From an uncultured Methanolobus sp. (GTDB lineage: Archaea; Halobacteriota; Methanosarcinia; Methanosarcinales; Methanosarcinaceae): a stretch of DNA of 64,000 nucleotides. Shown here piece after piece: positions 9,272 to 18,549 of the stretch (the stretch's first letter is position 1; every line of letters starts with the position of its first letter). Position numbers and translations under genes: made by a program. The notes under the pieces are model-generated. The model searched no databases and was not told where the DNA came from. It saw only the letters and a list, made by a program, of their open reading frames with translations. The stretch lies in assembly GCF_963665675.1 (NCBI RefSeq), contig NZ_OY762426.1, positions 2,728,001-2,792,000 of the forward strand, written 5' to 3'.

Positions 9272-10096
9272 ATGCAAGATGAAAACAAAAACATAATCAT
9301 TATTCTGTTGGTACTTGCACTTTTCACTGGGGCAACAATAGAACTCAATGAAGGTTCTACCATTGTGGGTGTAATACTTTTTATAGTCGCCGCTATTCTG
9401 ATATCCAGAATGAAATTAAGAGGTTCAGAAGGAGTACAGAGTTCAAGAAATTACTTATTGATTGGTGGGTTTATAGTAGCTGCAGACCTGATATACAACT
9501 ACATAAGTGGCAGTGAACTGGGAACACTTGATTCAATGGTATTTTTCCTTGGTGTCTCTCTTATAGCCATGGGTGCAGGAAAGAAAGACCTGAAGCAACT
9601 TGGAGAATTCGGATTTTACATATCCTCAGTGTTCACGGGGCTTTACCTCATATTCTATTCATTATTCGGTTTTCTTAATATTGATTTTCTGCATCTTTTC
9701 GACCATTATTTTGTCCTGATGCCAACTGTTGCATTCATGAAAATATTCAGCATACCAATAGAAATAGTAGCTACAGAAACTGTCATACTATATGGTGCTG
9801 AACCTATGACAATAGTGATAGGAGGGCCTTGTTCCGGTCTCTATTCAATGTTCCTCTTAATAGGTATCGTAGCCGGTTATTCAAGAATAGAAAAGATGGA
9901 TGTTAAAAAGACTCTTGGTTTGCTTGGCTTTGCAGTTCTGATCGCATACATTGCTAATCTTATAAGGGTACTCATATTGTATATCACTGCCTACTTTTAT
10001 GGAATGGACGTCATGATGATGGTGCACACCCATATAGGCTGGATGATCTTTGCAGTCACAGCAGGCGGTATCATGTACATCGTCAACAGAAAATAA
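9272..10096 (+). CDS. artC: Archaeosortase, probably of the PEF-CTERM (ArtC) class
   Basis: The 274-residue polytopic membrane protein has the three catalytic landmarks of exosortase/archaeosortase enzymes in order: the cysteine in GGPCSGLYSMF, the arginine in ANLIRVLILY and the histidine in MVHTHIGWMIF. The family removes a C-terminal sorting signal from exported proteins and transfers them to another anchor, outside the membrane. A protein with a PEF-CTERM tail lies 4 kb downstream (14272-14817), which is why I assign the ArtC class. The neighbouring glycan genes parallel bacterial exosortase loci. Which ligand the substrate is joined to is unknown. Confidence 0.85.
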   Translation: MQDENKNIIIILLVLALFTGATIELNEGSTIVGVILFIVAAILISRMKLRGSEGVQSSRNYLLIGGFIVAADLIYNYISGSELGTLDSMVFFLGVSLIAMGAGKKDLKQLGEFGFYISSVFTGLYLIFYSLFGFLNIDFLHLFDHYFVLMPTVAFMKIFSIPIEIVATETVILYGAEPMTIVIGGPCSGLYSMFLLIGIVAGYSRIEKMDVKKTLGLLGFAVLIAYIANLIRVLILYITAYFYGMDVMMMVHTHIGWMIFAVTAGGIMYIVNRK

Positions 10097-10130
10097 AATG
10101 AAAAAACAGTAATAAATAATCGAACGCATT

Positions 10131-10367
10131 TTAGCGTTCTATTAATCTCTTTTTAAATATCTTGATAGATATTATCATCAGGACTATAACAGCACCCATA
10201 TAGACAAAGCTAAGCCCAAATACCAGAAGAAATTTGAAATCCTTAAGTATAAAAGTAATAGCCACGATCAGACCAAAAAGAATGATGGAATAGGAAATAA
10301 AACTGAACATCATTGCTTTTTGCCAGTCTTTAAGGCTTGTATAAAAATAATTGATTTCTGAAAACAT
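10131..10367 (-). CDS. Small two-segment membrane protein
   Basis: This 78-residue protein has two hydrophobic segments, around residues 19-40 and 46-70, and a basic C-terminus (KIFKKRLIER). I do not recognise a family. It starts 2 nt after the stop of the M48-like gene, with GAGGT spanning that stop, so translation is almost certainly coupled and the two products may interact in the membrane. The convergent archaeosortase gene ends 34 nt away. Confidence 0.6.
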   Translation of the reverse strand: MFSEINYFYTSLKDWQKAMMFSFISYSIILFGLIVAITFILKDFKFLLVFGLSFVYMGAVIVLMIISIKIFKKRLIER

Positions 10368-10369
10368 AA

Positions 10370-11248
10370 TTAAACCTCAACTCCGTCCAGTCCTTTTCTG
10401 ATTGGCTTTCCCTGACAAGTGTCAGCATCGATGTTGGCAATGGCCTTCAAACGTGTTGAAAGATCAGGTCTCATGTCAAAAAGGGACAAATGGATGTCGA
10501 AAAAAGAATTTACTTTCACAGGATTCATTGCATACAGATGAACATGCCCTGGATTGAAGTACTCAATCGAATTAAGAAGAATATCATTATGCAATCTTTT
10601 AAGTGCAGAAGACATCACAGCACTATTACCCATTATCCTTACAGCTCCAACGTCAGCTTTTAATATGGAATCAGATGCCCCTGCATAAACTATAAGGGAA
10701 CAGGGAAGCATGACAATTCCCATAGCTACAAACCTTATAAATTTAGGAGCGGGATCATTTTCCTGTCCAAAACCACCGAGCATAGCTGTCCATAAAGCAA
10801 TCGTAGAGAAAGAAGCAATAATGCCTGCTACAAGTGCTACAAAAGTATTCTGGGACACATTACCTTCCTTTATGTGGAACATCTCTCGTGCCAGAATTAT
10901 TTTAAGCTTATCATCTTCCAGAATATCAATCAATCTGCGGGAAACAATAATGTGGGATATTTTTTTTGAACCCACCGTAAAAATCACAGGAACAGATGAT
11001 TCAAATAAATGAATTTTGGGTCTTTTCACAGAAAAGATCTTGCACAGCTGATCAATCATCTCGTAGAGTCCTGTAAATTCAGCTTGTGATACATCTTTGC
11101 ATCCATACCACTTCAAAATGAAGAATGAAGAAGACAAGTATACTATCCTGCTTAAGACGAGAATTGCAATAAAACTCAGGGTTGCTGCAACGAAACCGCC
11201 TATATAGTATGCGACTGATATGAAAGATAGAGCAATTATAGTAAACAA
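10370..11248 (-). CDS. M48 (HtpX/Ste24-like) peptidase with degenerate active site
   Basis: The 292-residue protein has the M48 layout: N-terminal membrane segments, a mid-protein helix with the zinc site, two membrane segments and a trailing soluble part. Where active members have HExxH, this one reads ILAREMFHIKEGN, so the first histidine is arginine. The downstream metal-ligand glutamate, expected three residues before AD in a REYxAD-type motif, is replaced (DSILKADVGAVR). Two of three zinc ligands therefore appear lost. It may be a pseudo-protease or membrane scaffold. It is cotranscribed with the 78-residue protein and diverges from the DUF1616 gene. Confidence 0.72.
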   Translation of the reverse strand: MFTIIALSFISVAYYIGGFVAATLSFIAILVLSRIVYLSSSFFILKWYGCKDVSQAEFTGLYEMIDQLCKIFSVKRPKIHLFESSVPVIFTVGSKKISHIIVSRRLIDILEDDKLKIILAREMFHIKEGNVSQNTFVALVAGIIASFSTIALWTAMLGGFGQENDPAPKFIRFVAMGIVMLPCSLIVYAGASDSILKADVGAVRIMGNSAVMSSALKRLHNDILLNSIEYFNPGHVHLYAMNPVKVNSFFDIHLSLFDMRPDLSTRLKAIANIDADTCQGKPIRKGLDGVEV

Positions 11249-11283
11249 AAGATATATCCAGATCTTATTCTTAATGATAATCC

Positions 11284-11350
11284 CTCTTATATATAATTAA
11301 ATTGTTTTAATTAGAAGTTGATATACAATGGCACCCTATACTTATATATT
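11284..11350. promoter_or_regulatory. Divergent promoter region, M48-like / DUF1616 genes
   Basis: A minus-strand TATATATAAG at about 11284-11297 lies 36-49 nt before the M48-like ATG. A plus-strand TTATATATTTT at about 11341-11351 lies about 85 nt before the DUF1616 ATG, leaving a leader of roughly 60 nt. Confidence 0.45.
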
Positions 11351-11434
11351 TTAGCAAATAATTACATTGAACTCGTAAATATTTCGTTCATCAAAATATT
11401 GTAAACACGTAACTTACAAGGACAAAGTGAATAA

Positions 11435-14152
11435 ATGTTTGGCAAAAATAAATGCAGATACACTCAGGACTTAAAAACAATATTTTTGATAGCTTTGCTT
11501 TCAGTCATTTTTATCCTGATCCCTCCACTTAGCGAAACTCCTTTAAGGATACCATTTGCATTGCTATTGATATTTTTCATACCAGGATATGCTTTCATTT
11601 CTGCTATGTTTCCTGGAAACAGTGAAATTTCAGGAATTGAAAGATTTACACTTAGTGTAGGATTTAGCATTGTTATAATGGTTTTCGATGGTTTTCTTGT
11701 AAGTCTAACTGCATGGAAATTCAGGCCAAACTCAATAACCGCTTCGCTAGTATTACTCACATTCATATTTGGCATTATAGCTTATCTGGCAAGAAAACGA
11801 CTTCCTGAGGAAGAGCAGTTCAGTTTTTCATACAAAGATTTTATTCACTCCCTGACAACAACCGATACGTGCGACTATAATGAAGAAGATGAAGAAATAT
11901 GCAATGAAGATTCTGAGGACAAGCGTTTTGCTGCCAGGAACAGAAAAAAGATATCTTCGGTCCGAAAAACATTGAAAGAACCAAAAAAACCTGCTTTGAA
12001 AAGCACTGATAAATTATCTCCGGAAATTACTAAAACACTAATAATAGCAATGGTACTTTCTATCATCATCGCAGGTTCCATGTTCGCTTACGCAAAAGCC
12101 ACAAGAGAAAAAGAAACATTTACAACATTGTACATACTTGGGCCGGATGGGAAAGCTGAAAATTACCCCGAGAATTTCTCGACAAGTAACCCTATTAATA
12201 TAATTGCAGGTATTGAGAATTTTGAGCATGCCACAGAGAACTATACACTTGAGATCATACTGGATGGTAACACAGTAAATACTGTGGAAATAAGTCTTGA
12301 TCATGAGGATAAATGGGAGAAAGACCTTTCTATAGCCCCTACACAATCTAAACAGGGAAGACAAAAACTGGAGCTTGAATTGTATAAAGGAGAGGTAGAA
12401 GGGCGACCTTACAGATCAGTACATCTCTGGGTAAATCAAGTTATTAGTAGTGAACCAGTCCAGACTCAGGAGTATGATGTAGTAGGTTTTGCAGAGATAT
12501 CTAATCCTTCAATGGATTTAGGTGGTGGCTGGGAATTCATCACAACAAATGATACCATCGCATCAGGGTACTACATGAACGAATCCGGCATATATTCATC
12601 AAGAGCATTTGTAATTAATGCAAGCTATGAAGGAAGGGTTAACCAATTGATGACTCATGCGCTACAACAAGTCATCCATAGTAATGAATCTGCCAATGTA
12701 ATCCTGTCATGTTACCTAAAAGATACCTACACCGAAGGAACGACAGATAAGAATGAAAACCAATATAAGAGAATCGTTCTCAACAATGAGCTTATATGGT
12801 CCGATGGTGTAAATGGGGATGAAGGATGGCAGCACGTGGAAGTACCTATTCAACTCCAAGAAGGCAACAATAAAATATCCTTTAATCTAGTACAGGGAAT
12901 AAATCAGGCACTTCACCCCGTTGAAATGATTATAGATGAAGTTACTTTAATGCCTGAATCAGCAATTTCACCCTATATCAGCAAAGACAATACTGTAGAA
13001 TTTGAACTTCCTGAATCAAATGTACTTCCTCTTCCAAAAACAAGTAACTATGAGTTTACTGTTGAGTGGAATGGAACAGATTCGGGATCTGGAATTTACT
13101 ACTATGACATACAATACTCTACTGATGGGACCACATGGAAAAACTGGATCATAAAGACCACAATGACATCAGCAAAGTTTGAAGGAAAGGAGAATATCAC
13201 ATATTATTTCAGATCAAAAGCTGTTGACAATGCACTCAACCAAGAGATGGAAAAATCTGCGCCTGACGCCAGTACAACCGTAGATACATCGTCACCGGAC
13301 ATTGAACTGGATATCACACCAAATCCAACGAGTGACGCAACATACTTTACAGTAGAATCGAACAAACCACTTCTTTCAGTTAACTGTGTGGTCACCCCAC
13401 GTAACTTTGGTACTGCAGAAACAATTCAGCTTGAAACAACTGACAATGTCACTTGGACAAGCAAATATATCGTAAAAGTTCAGGATACATATGATGTAGA
13501 GGTAACCGCCATAGATTATTCCAGTAACACAGCCTACACATTTGGCACACTATATACAGATGAATCATTAGAAGAACTAACCATCGACTTTGAGCCGGAA
13601 AAGACTTCTGATGAAGTAAAAATAACCGTCACATCTACCACTGCTTTGGAAGAAGAACCAACCGTTGTAGTAAAAGACAGATATGGATATAAATTGGAAA
13701 TAGACTATGATGGTTCGGAAGACAATGAATATACATATACTGCCACTACAGACGATGATGATTTGGATTATACAATTCGTGATGGAACAGCACGTGTAAC
13801 GGTTACTGCAAAAACAGTTGACTCAATGAGTCTCTATGAAGAAGATACTTTTATTATAGACAGAGTTGACCCCACAGTAGAAAGCTTCAGCCCGGGCGAT
13901 GATGCAACGGTTGAAACTGACAGTCCATCAATTAAAGCATCATATTCTGACGATCGAGCAGGAATTGACAAAACGGAAGTTACACTTTTGGTGAATGGTA
14001 TTGATGTAACCAATGATGCAGAAGTAGATTATAGCTCCATATATTACCTTGCACAGGGATTGGAAAATGGAGAAGTTGAAGTTCAACTGATAGTAACCGA
14101 TCAGGCAGGTAACACTAAGGAGGAAGAATGGACATTTTATGTATCAACTTAA
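11435..14152 (+). CDS. DUF1616 membrane protein with large extracellular Ig-like region
   Basis: The 905-residue protein opens with four hydrophobic segments (residues about 14-125) that match DUF1616 (PF07760), including SETPLRIPFALLLIFFIPGY. An acidic linker (about 140-185) follows, then a further membrane segment (about 199-222). The remaining 680 residues look exported and are rich in beta-strand: a jelly-roll-like part near 340-510, a fibronectin/Ig-like part with YYYDIQYSTDGTTWKNW, and a C-terminal Ig-like repeat ending in DQAGNTKEEEWTFYVST. Paired with the PEF-CTERM gene 120 nt downstream, it may be a surface or sorting-linked protein. The detailed role is unknown. Confidence 0.75.
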   Translation: MFGKNKCRYTQDLKTIFLIALLSVIFILIPPLSETPLRIPFALLLIFFIPGYAFISAMFPGNSEISGIERFTLSVGFSIVIMVFDGFLVSLTAWKFRPNSITASLVLLTFIFGIIAYLARKRLPEEEQFSFSYKDFIHSLTTTDTCDYNEEDEEICNEDSEDKRFAARNRKKISSVRKTLKEPKKPALKSTDKLSPEITKTLIIAMVLSIIIAGSMFAYAKATREKETFTTLYILGPDGKAENYPENFSTSNPINIIAGIENFEHATENYTLEIILDGNTVNTVEISLDHEDKWEKDLSIAPTQSKQGRQKLELELYKGEVEGRPYRSVHLWVNQVISSEPVQTQEYDVVGFAEISNPSMDLGGGWEFITTNDTIASGYYMNESGIYSSRAFVINASYEGRVNQLMTHALQQVIHSNESANVILSCYLKDTYTEGTTDKNENQYKRIVLNNELIWSDGVNGDEGWQHVEVPIQLQEGNNKISFNLVQGINQALHPVEMIIDEVTLMPESAISPYISKDNTVEFELPESNVLPLPKTSNYEFTVEWNGTDSGSGIYYYDIQYSTDGTTWKNWIIKTTMTSAKFEGKENITYYFRSKAVDNALNQEMEKSAPDASTTVDTSSPDIELDITPNPTSDATYFTVESNKPLLSVNCVVTPRNFGTAETIQLETTDNVTWTSKYIVKVQDTYDVEVTAIDYSSNTAYTFGTLYTDESLEELTIDFEPEKTSDEVKITVTSTTALEEEPTVVVKDRYGYKLEIDYDGSEDNEYTYTATTDDDDLDYTIRDGTARVTVTAKTVDSMSLYEEDTFIIDRVDPTVESFSPGDDATVETDSPSIKASYSDDRAGIDKTEVTLLVNGIDVTNDAEVDYSSIYYLAQGLENGEVEVQLIVTDQAGNTKEEEWTFYVST

Positions 14153-14271
14153 ATATCGATATCATCATTATGATGAGTATGATTTCCACGATGCCTTGCA
14201 AAAGTATATATAGAAAAAATACAATGAAAAAGTAACAGCAAAAATCTTTGAAATATAAGAGGTGGTACGAA

Positions 14272-14817
14272 ATGAAGAATATATTAATTACATTGTGTAT
14301 TGTATTGATTGCTTGTACAGGATTTGCAAGTGCATCAACTACATTTTCACCAAGTCCAATAGAAGTGAACGTAATAAACAACGCAATAACTACAATCACA
14401 GTAACGCACACAGACAACCTTGGTTATGCAACAAACTGTACTTTTTACGTAAGGGATGACGCAAGCACTACGATTAATGATGAACTCATTGGATGCATTG
14501 ATGGTGCTACATGGGGCAACGAACTGAGTGCTGCGCCTTCAAGCACATACATGGATGGCTCAGACTATGTTTCAGAATGGACTTTTAAAGTGAAGGACAA
14601 TGGCGATTCTGACGATGACACCCAGGTAGGAACTGAGTATGATATACACTTTGTTGTAGATGTCAACAATGTCGAAGAAAGTACTGTAGTCAGCGCAAGA
14701 GGTTCATCAACCAGTGATGTAACAGCAGTTCCAGAATTCCCAACAATTGCACTCCCAGTAGCAGCAATCCTCGGTATTGCATTCTTCATGCAGCGCCGCA
14801 AGGATGAGGATGAGTAA
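14272..14817 (+). CDS. Exported PEF-CTERM sorting-signal protein
   Basis: This 181-residue protein starts MKNILITLCIVLIACTGFAS, a clear signal peptide, and ends with VPEFPTIALPVAAILGIAFF followed by a basic MQRRKDEDE tail. That is a textbook PEF-CTERM tripartite signal, cut by archaeosortase C. The ATG at 14272 has GGTGG 6 nt upstream; the frame could extend 8 codons further to TTG but with no ribosome site. The mature body (about 125 residues) is a small beta-rich domain with Cys in NCTFYV and IGCIDGA. It is the likely substrate of the archaeosortase at 9272-10096. Confidence 0.87.
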   Translation: MKNILITLCIVLIACTGFASASTTFSPSPIEVNVINNAITTITVTHTDNLGYATNCTFYVRDDASTTINDELIGCIDGATWGNELSAAPSSTYMDGSDYVSEWTFKVKDNGDSDDDTQVGTEYDIHFVVDVNNVEESTVVSARGSSTSDVTAVPEFPTIALPVAAILGIAFFMQRRKDEDE

Positions 14818-14850
14818 GTTAATTAACTTACTCCTATTTTCTCTTTTTTA
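14812..14850 (+). terminator. Hairpin terminator after the PEF-CTERM gene
   Basis: A perfect 22-bp palindrome (GAGTAAGTTAA at 14812-14822 with its complement at 14823-14833) overlaps the stop codon and is followed by a pyrimidine/T-rich run to about 14850. Confidence 0.6.
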
Positions 14851-14924
14851 ATTCTGATTTTGACTCTAAAACTTATATTCTTTTAAACCCATACTTCCCT
14901 GAATAACATCAGAAGATGATAATC

Positions 14925-15971
14925 ATGGAAGGACTAATCACAAAATTATCTAATGCTCATGGAATATCCGGTAGTGAAGGAAACATAAGAGCAATTCTTG
15001 AAGGAGAACTCAAACCATACGTGGATGAGATGAGAACTGACAAGATGGGAAATCTCATAGCAACCAGAAAAGGCGAAGGACCTTCAATAATGCTTGCTGC
15101 ACACATGGATGAGATTGGCCTGATGGTCAAGTACATTGATGATAACGGATTTCTTAAATTTGTCAAGATTGGTGGGTGGTATGACCCAACGCTCCATAGT
15201 CAGAGAGTTATTGTTCATACCACAAAAGGATCAATACCAGGTGTTATCGGATCAAAACCGCCACACGTTATGAAGCCTGATGACAGGAAGAAGCCACCTG
15301 AAGCAAAAGATATGTTCATTGATATCGGTGCAAAGGACAAAGAAGATGCTATGGGCATGGGGATAATCGTTGGTACACCAGTTTCCATGGACCGCGAGGT
15401 AAAGAAACTTGCCAATGGTAAGATAACAGGCAAAGCATTCGACAACAGGGCAGGATGTGCAATAATGATCGATGCAATGCGTCAGCTTGCAGAAATGGAC
15501 ATAAAAGCAACCATTTATGCTGTTGGGACCGTGCAGGAAGAAGTAGGGCTTAAAGGAGCACGCACATCAGCTTTTGGACTTGATCCCGATATTGCAATAG
15601 CAATTGATACTACAATTCCTGGTGACCATCCGGGCATGAGCAAGAATGAATCCTCACTTGATACCGGAAAAGGAGGAGTTATTACAATTGCTGATGCAGC
15701 AGGAAGAGGTATAATCGCAGCACCGCAGGTAATCAAATGGCTTGTTGAAACTGCAGAGAAACACGAAATAGATTACCAGACAGATGTTGGTGACGGCGGT
15801 ACAACAGATGCTACAGCAATTCACCTTACAAGAGATGGAATCCCATCTACTGTGATCAGCGTTGCAACAAGATACATACACTCACCTGTAGAGGTTCTTG
15901 ACCTTGCAGACCTGCAGAGCTGCTCTGATCTTATAGCAAAGTCAGTTCTCAGCGTAAATGACTATTTTTAA
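14925..15971 (+). CDS. M42 family metallopeptidase (TET-type aminopeptidase)
   Basis: The product of about 348 residues has all M42 landmarks: HGISGSEGN near the start, LAAHMDEIGLMV (first metal histidine and aspartate), KAFDNRAGC (bridging Asp), TVQEEVGLKGA (catalytic Glu pair), AIAIDTT (metal Asp) and a late TRYIHSPVEV histidine. These enzymes form large tetrahedral particles and trim peptides released by the proteasome. I prefer the ATG at 14925, with a GATGAT 4 nt before it, to the one at 14916. It stands alone between two terminators. Confidence 0.88.
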   Translation: MEGLITKLSNAHGISGSEGNIRAILEGELKPYVDEMRTDKMGNLIATRKGEGPSIMLAAHMDEIGLMVKYIDDNGFLKFVKIGGWYDPTLHSQRVIVHTTKGSIPGVIGSKPPHVMKPDDRKKPPEAKDMFIDIGAKDKEDAMGMGIIVGTPVSMDREVKKLANGKITGKAFDNRAGCAIMIDAMRQLAEMDIKATIYAVGTVQEEVGLKGARTSAFGLDPDIAIAIDTTIPGDHPGMSKNESSLDTGKGGVITIADAAGRGIIAAPQVIKWLVETAEKHEIDYQTDVGDGGTTDATAIHLTRDGIPSTVISVATRYIHSPVEVLDLADLQSCSDLIAKSVLSVNDYF

Positions 15972-15973
15972 AT

Positions 15974-15999
15974 CAGGGAGACAGCCCTGTACTTTTTTT
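15974..15999 (+). terminator. Hairpin plus T-run after the M42 gene
   Basis: CAGGG at 15974-15978 pairs with CCCTG at 15985-15989, followed by seven T at 15993-15999. The stem is short. Confidence 0.45.
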
Positions 16000-16047
16000 G
16001 AATCCCTATCAAAAATACATCATCATAGCATATTTTTGGTCAGGAGG

Positions 16048-16404
16048 TCATTTTCCTTTATATCCAAAAAGTCGGTCATATTCGTTATGATCAACAATAT
16101 CCAGGATAACTGCAAGAATCGAATTGCTATCACCTGGATCATTTTTTAATGTGTAAAGCATTCTCCAGAAATATGGTAATTCTACTCGGAATAGGTTTTT
16201 AATATCATAATTACTGCGGTATAAAGCAGGAATCAATTTTTTGTTAACAGGAACACCATAATGCACATCCTTTTTGATAATTTCAGCTTTGTTCCTTATT
16301 GATTCTACAATTGCCAGTTCCTTTTTAGATAGGGATGCCCTTTCCTGTAAGGACTGATACTTGGCACCCGCTTCGTCAATCAGGACTACCCTAACTGACT
16401 TCAT
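16048..16404 (-). CDS. RelE/ParE-superfamily toxin-like protein
   Basis: The 118-residue basic protein ends with FRVELPYFWRMLYTLKNDPG and ILDIVDHNEYDRLFGYKGK, a pattern seen in archaeal RelE-like toxins (a leucine-arginine-hydrophobic core, then a DH.EYD..FGY tail). RelE toxins cut mRNA at the ribosome. It overlaps the stop of the upstream small gene by 4 nt, the arrangement expected of a toxin-antitoxin operon with the antitoxin first. The assignment rests on pattern and gene arrangement, not on identified catalytic residues. Confidence 0.62.
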   Translation of the reverse strand: MKSVRVVLIDEAGAKYQSLQERASLSKKELAIVESIRNKAEIIKKDVHYGVPVNKKLIPALYRSNYDIKNLFRVELPYFWRMLYTLKNDPGDSNSILAVILDIVDHNEYDRLFGYKGK

Positions 16405-16679
16405 ATTTCAAATCCATTGGATATTGCTTTGTTGAGATTGCGATTACGATTGTATACCCAGCTAATGCCTTTGATACTTACTGCTATTTTATTGCTCTCT
16501 TCAAGATATTCCAGAATTATCTTCAGTGTGTTATGATTGACCTGCCTCGGGAGGTGCCTTTTTAGTTCAGCTAAAGATACAACACTTTCATCCATATTTT
16601 GAAGGGTATTTTCTACCATTATTATTGTGTTCAGCGTAGGTGAGCGCACTGACCTGCTGGCTGACCTCGTAGTGTTCAT
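16401..16679 (-). CDS. Winged-helix antitoxin-like protein
   Basis: The product has about 92 residues. VSLAELKRHLPRQVNHNTLK and the following LEYLEESNKIAVSIKGISW have the spacing of a winged helix-turn-helix with its wing. I start it at the ATG at 16679 (GAGG, 7 nt spacing) rather than 16685. Its stop overlaps the toxin-like start by 4 nt. It would neutralise the partner and repress its own promoter; a 12-bp palindrome lies about 40 nt upstream. Confidence 0.58.
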   Translation of the reverse strand: MNTTRSASRSVRSPTLNTIIMVENTLQNMDESVVSLAELKRHLPRQVNHNTLKIILEYLEESNKIAVSIKGISWVYNRNRNLNKAISNGFEI

Positions 16680-16718
16680 TTTCATTCCTCGTTAAAGTAT
16701 CATACAATAAGAAACTGA

Positions 16719-16730
16719 TATCAATTGATA
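16719..16730. promoter_or_regulatory. Palindrome, candidate operator of the toxin-antitoxin pair
   Basis: TATCAATTGATA is a perfect 12-bp palindrome located 40-51 nt upstream of the antitoxin-like start, where an autorepressor would block the promoter. Only its position and symmetry support this. Confidence 0.35.
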
Positions 16731-17001
16731 AGTATATGTTACATTATGATCCCTATATATTATTGTTGATAAGTAGCACTGGAAAAATTAAAAAGCCATT
16801 CGGACTAAAACAACTCAACCACTCCGCCGAAGGCGTCACACTCAATTATCACTGAACTGAAAATATTGAAGGCAACTTTTCTCATAGCAAAAGATAACTG
16901 CAATCATGTGACAAATCATGATAAATTAATCGTTATACATATATAGCACTTCAGTGTATCCCTCTAGGCTGTTGCTACTCAGTGACAGACAAATATCGTG
17001 A
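16731..17001 (+). promoter_or_regulatory. Gene-free stretch with promoter of the branched-chain amino-acid operon
   Basis: No gene is visible here. A TATA-like TTATACATATATAG at 16933-16946 would start transcription near 16970, about 35 nt before the LeuA/CimA reading frame. A small hairpin CGCCGAAGGCG lies near 16823-16833. GAGGG at 17000-17004 is a plausible ribosome site for the next gene. The TATA assignment is by position and sequence only. Confidence 0.4.
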
Positions 17002-18483
17002 GGGATTATATTATTCGAAAATGTCCGGTTTTTAGACACAACTCTTAGAGACGGCGAACAGACACCAGGCGTAGCGCTTACCAGCAAGGATAAAGTAGAC
17101 ATTGCCACAAAGCTTGATGAGCTTGGCGTTAATGTCATCGAGGCAGGCTCTGCTATCACTTCAGAAGGAGAACGTGATTCCATAAGGGCCGTAGTTGCTG
17201 AAAGGTTAAACGCAGAGATCTGCAGCTATTGCAGGATCATGAAGCCAGATGTGGATTATGCACTGGCATGCGATGTAGACTCGATCCACCTTGTGGCACC
17301 TGTATCAGACTTGCATATCAATGTGAAGCTTAAGAAGGACAGGGAAGCCGTCAGGAAAATGGCCATTGAGACCACAGAATATGCAAAGGAACATGGCCTT
17401 ATTGTAGAGCTCAGCGGTGAGGATGCCTCCAGGGCAGACTTAGAGTTCCTGAAATCATTATACATTGACGGCGTGGATGCGGGAGCTGACAGGTTATGCT
17501 TCTGTGACACAGTAGGTTTACTTGTTCCTGAAAAAGCAGAACTGATGTTTAAAGACTTATGCTCTGCTGTAAAAGCTCCTGTAAGCATACACTGCCATGA
17601 TGATTTTGGCCTTGCAACATCCAACACCATTGCAGCTTTACGTGGTGGTGCACAGCAGGCACATGTCACAGTTAATGGGATTGGAGAGCGTGCAGGTAAT
17701 ACATCCCTGGAAGAAGTTGTAATGGCCATTGAATGGTTATACAAACACAAGACCGGAATTAACACAAAAGAGATCTTCAAGGCCTCAAGACTTGTAAGCA
17801 GACTCACAGGAATACCTGTGGCTCCTAACAAATCACTCATTGGAGGTAACGCATTTACCCATGAGGCAGGCATCCATGTACACGGTTTACTGGCTGATAC
17901 GGAAACATATGAGCCAATAAAGCCGGAAATACTTGGAAGAGAAAGGAAGATCGTCCTTGGGAAGCATGCAGGTAAGAGTTCTGTGACGCTTGCTGTTAAA
18001 GAAATGGGATTTGAGGTAGATGACCCCCAGTTACATGAGATACTTAACCGTGTCAAAGAACTTGGCGATCACGGAAAGAAAGTTACCGATGCAGACCTGC
18101 AGACAATAACTGAAACTGTTCTCAGCATTGAGAGGGAAGCTAAGGTCGTCCTTGAAGAATACACTGTTGTGTCAGGTAACAAGGTCACACCTACAGCATC
18201 CGTTAAACTCAAGGTTGACGGCCAGGAGGTCGTTGAGGCAGGTATCGGAGACGGACCTGTGGATGCAGCATTTGCAAGTATCAGAAAGGGCATATCAGGA
18301 ATTGCTGATGTCCAGCTTGAGGAATATCATGTAGATGCTATAAGTGGTGGAACTGATGCCCTCGTAGAAGTACTTGTGAAGCTTTCAAAGGACGGAAAGA
18401 TGGTCACAGCCAGAGGCTCAAGGACAGATATTGTAATGGCATCCGTAGAAGCCGTTATTAACGGAATAAACCGCCTTATCTAG
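17002..18483 (+). CDS. 2-isopropylmalate / (R)-citramalate synthase family, no visible start codon
   Basis: The frame open from 17002 gives about 494 residues, the normal length for LeuA/CimA enzymes with a C-terminal LeuA regulatory domain. [20 protein letters not shown] at 17029 onward is the catalytic N-terminal motif; later come [20 protein letters not shown] (metal HxH region), [12 protein letters not shown] and the regulatory domain from about residue 370. Between the in-frame TGA at 16999 and the motif there is no ATG, GTG or TTG; the first ATG in frame (17239) would delete the active-site motif. Just after the GAGGG site, the in-frame codons are ATT, ATA and TTA. The gene heads the ilv operon. 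LeuA and CimA cannot be told apart here. Confidence 0.8.
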   Translation, partial: GIILFENVRFLDTTLRDGEQTPGVALTSKDKVDIATKLDELGVNVIEAGSAITSEGERDSIRAVVAERLNAEICSYCRIMKPDVDYALACDVDSIHLVAPVSDLHINVKLKKDREAVRKMAIETTEYAKEHGLIVELSGEDASRADLEFLKSLYIDGVDAGADRLCFCDTVGLLVPEKAELMFKDLCSAVKAPVSIHCHDDFGLATSNTIAALRGGAQQAHVTVNGIGERAGNTSLEEVVMAIEWLYKHKTGINTKEIFKASRLVSRLTGIPVAPNKSLIGGNAFTHEAGIHVHGLLADTETYEPIKPEILGRERKIVLGKHAGKSSVTLAVKEMGFEVDDPQLHEILNRVKELGDHGKKVTDADLQTITETVLSIEREAKVVLEEYTVVSGNKVTPTASVKLKVDGQEVVEAGIGDGPVDAAFASIRKGISGIADVQLEEYHVDAISGGTDALVEVLVKLSKDGKMVTARGSRTDIVMASVEAVINGINRLI

Positions 18484-18549
18484 ATTTTAGAAACATATAA
18501 GGCAGATACTATCAATTAACGCAGATAATTTACATTTCAGAGGTTTCAT

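Noticed and set aside
16815..16840. Third copy of the MITE-like element
   Set aside because: Only the short CCGCCGAAGGCG hairpin is shared; no ends or flanking similarity.
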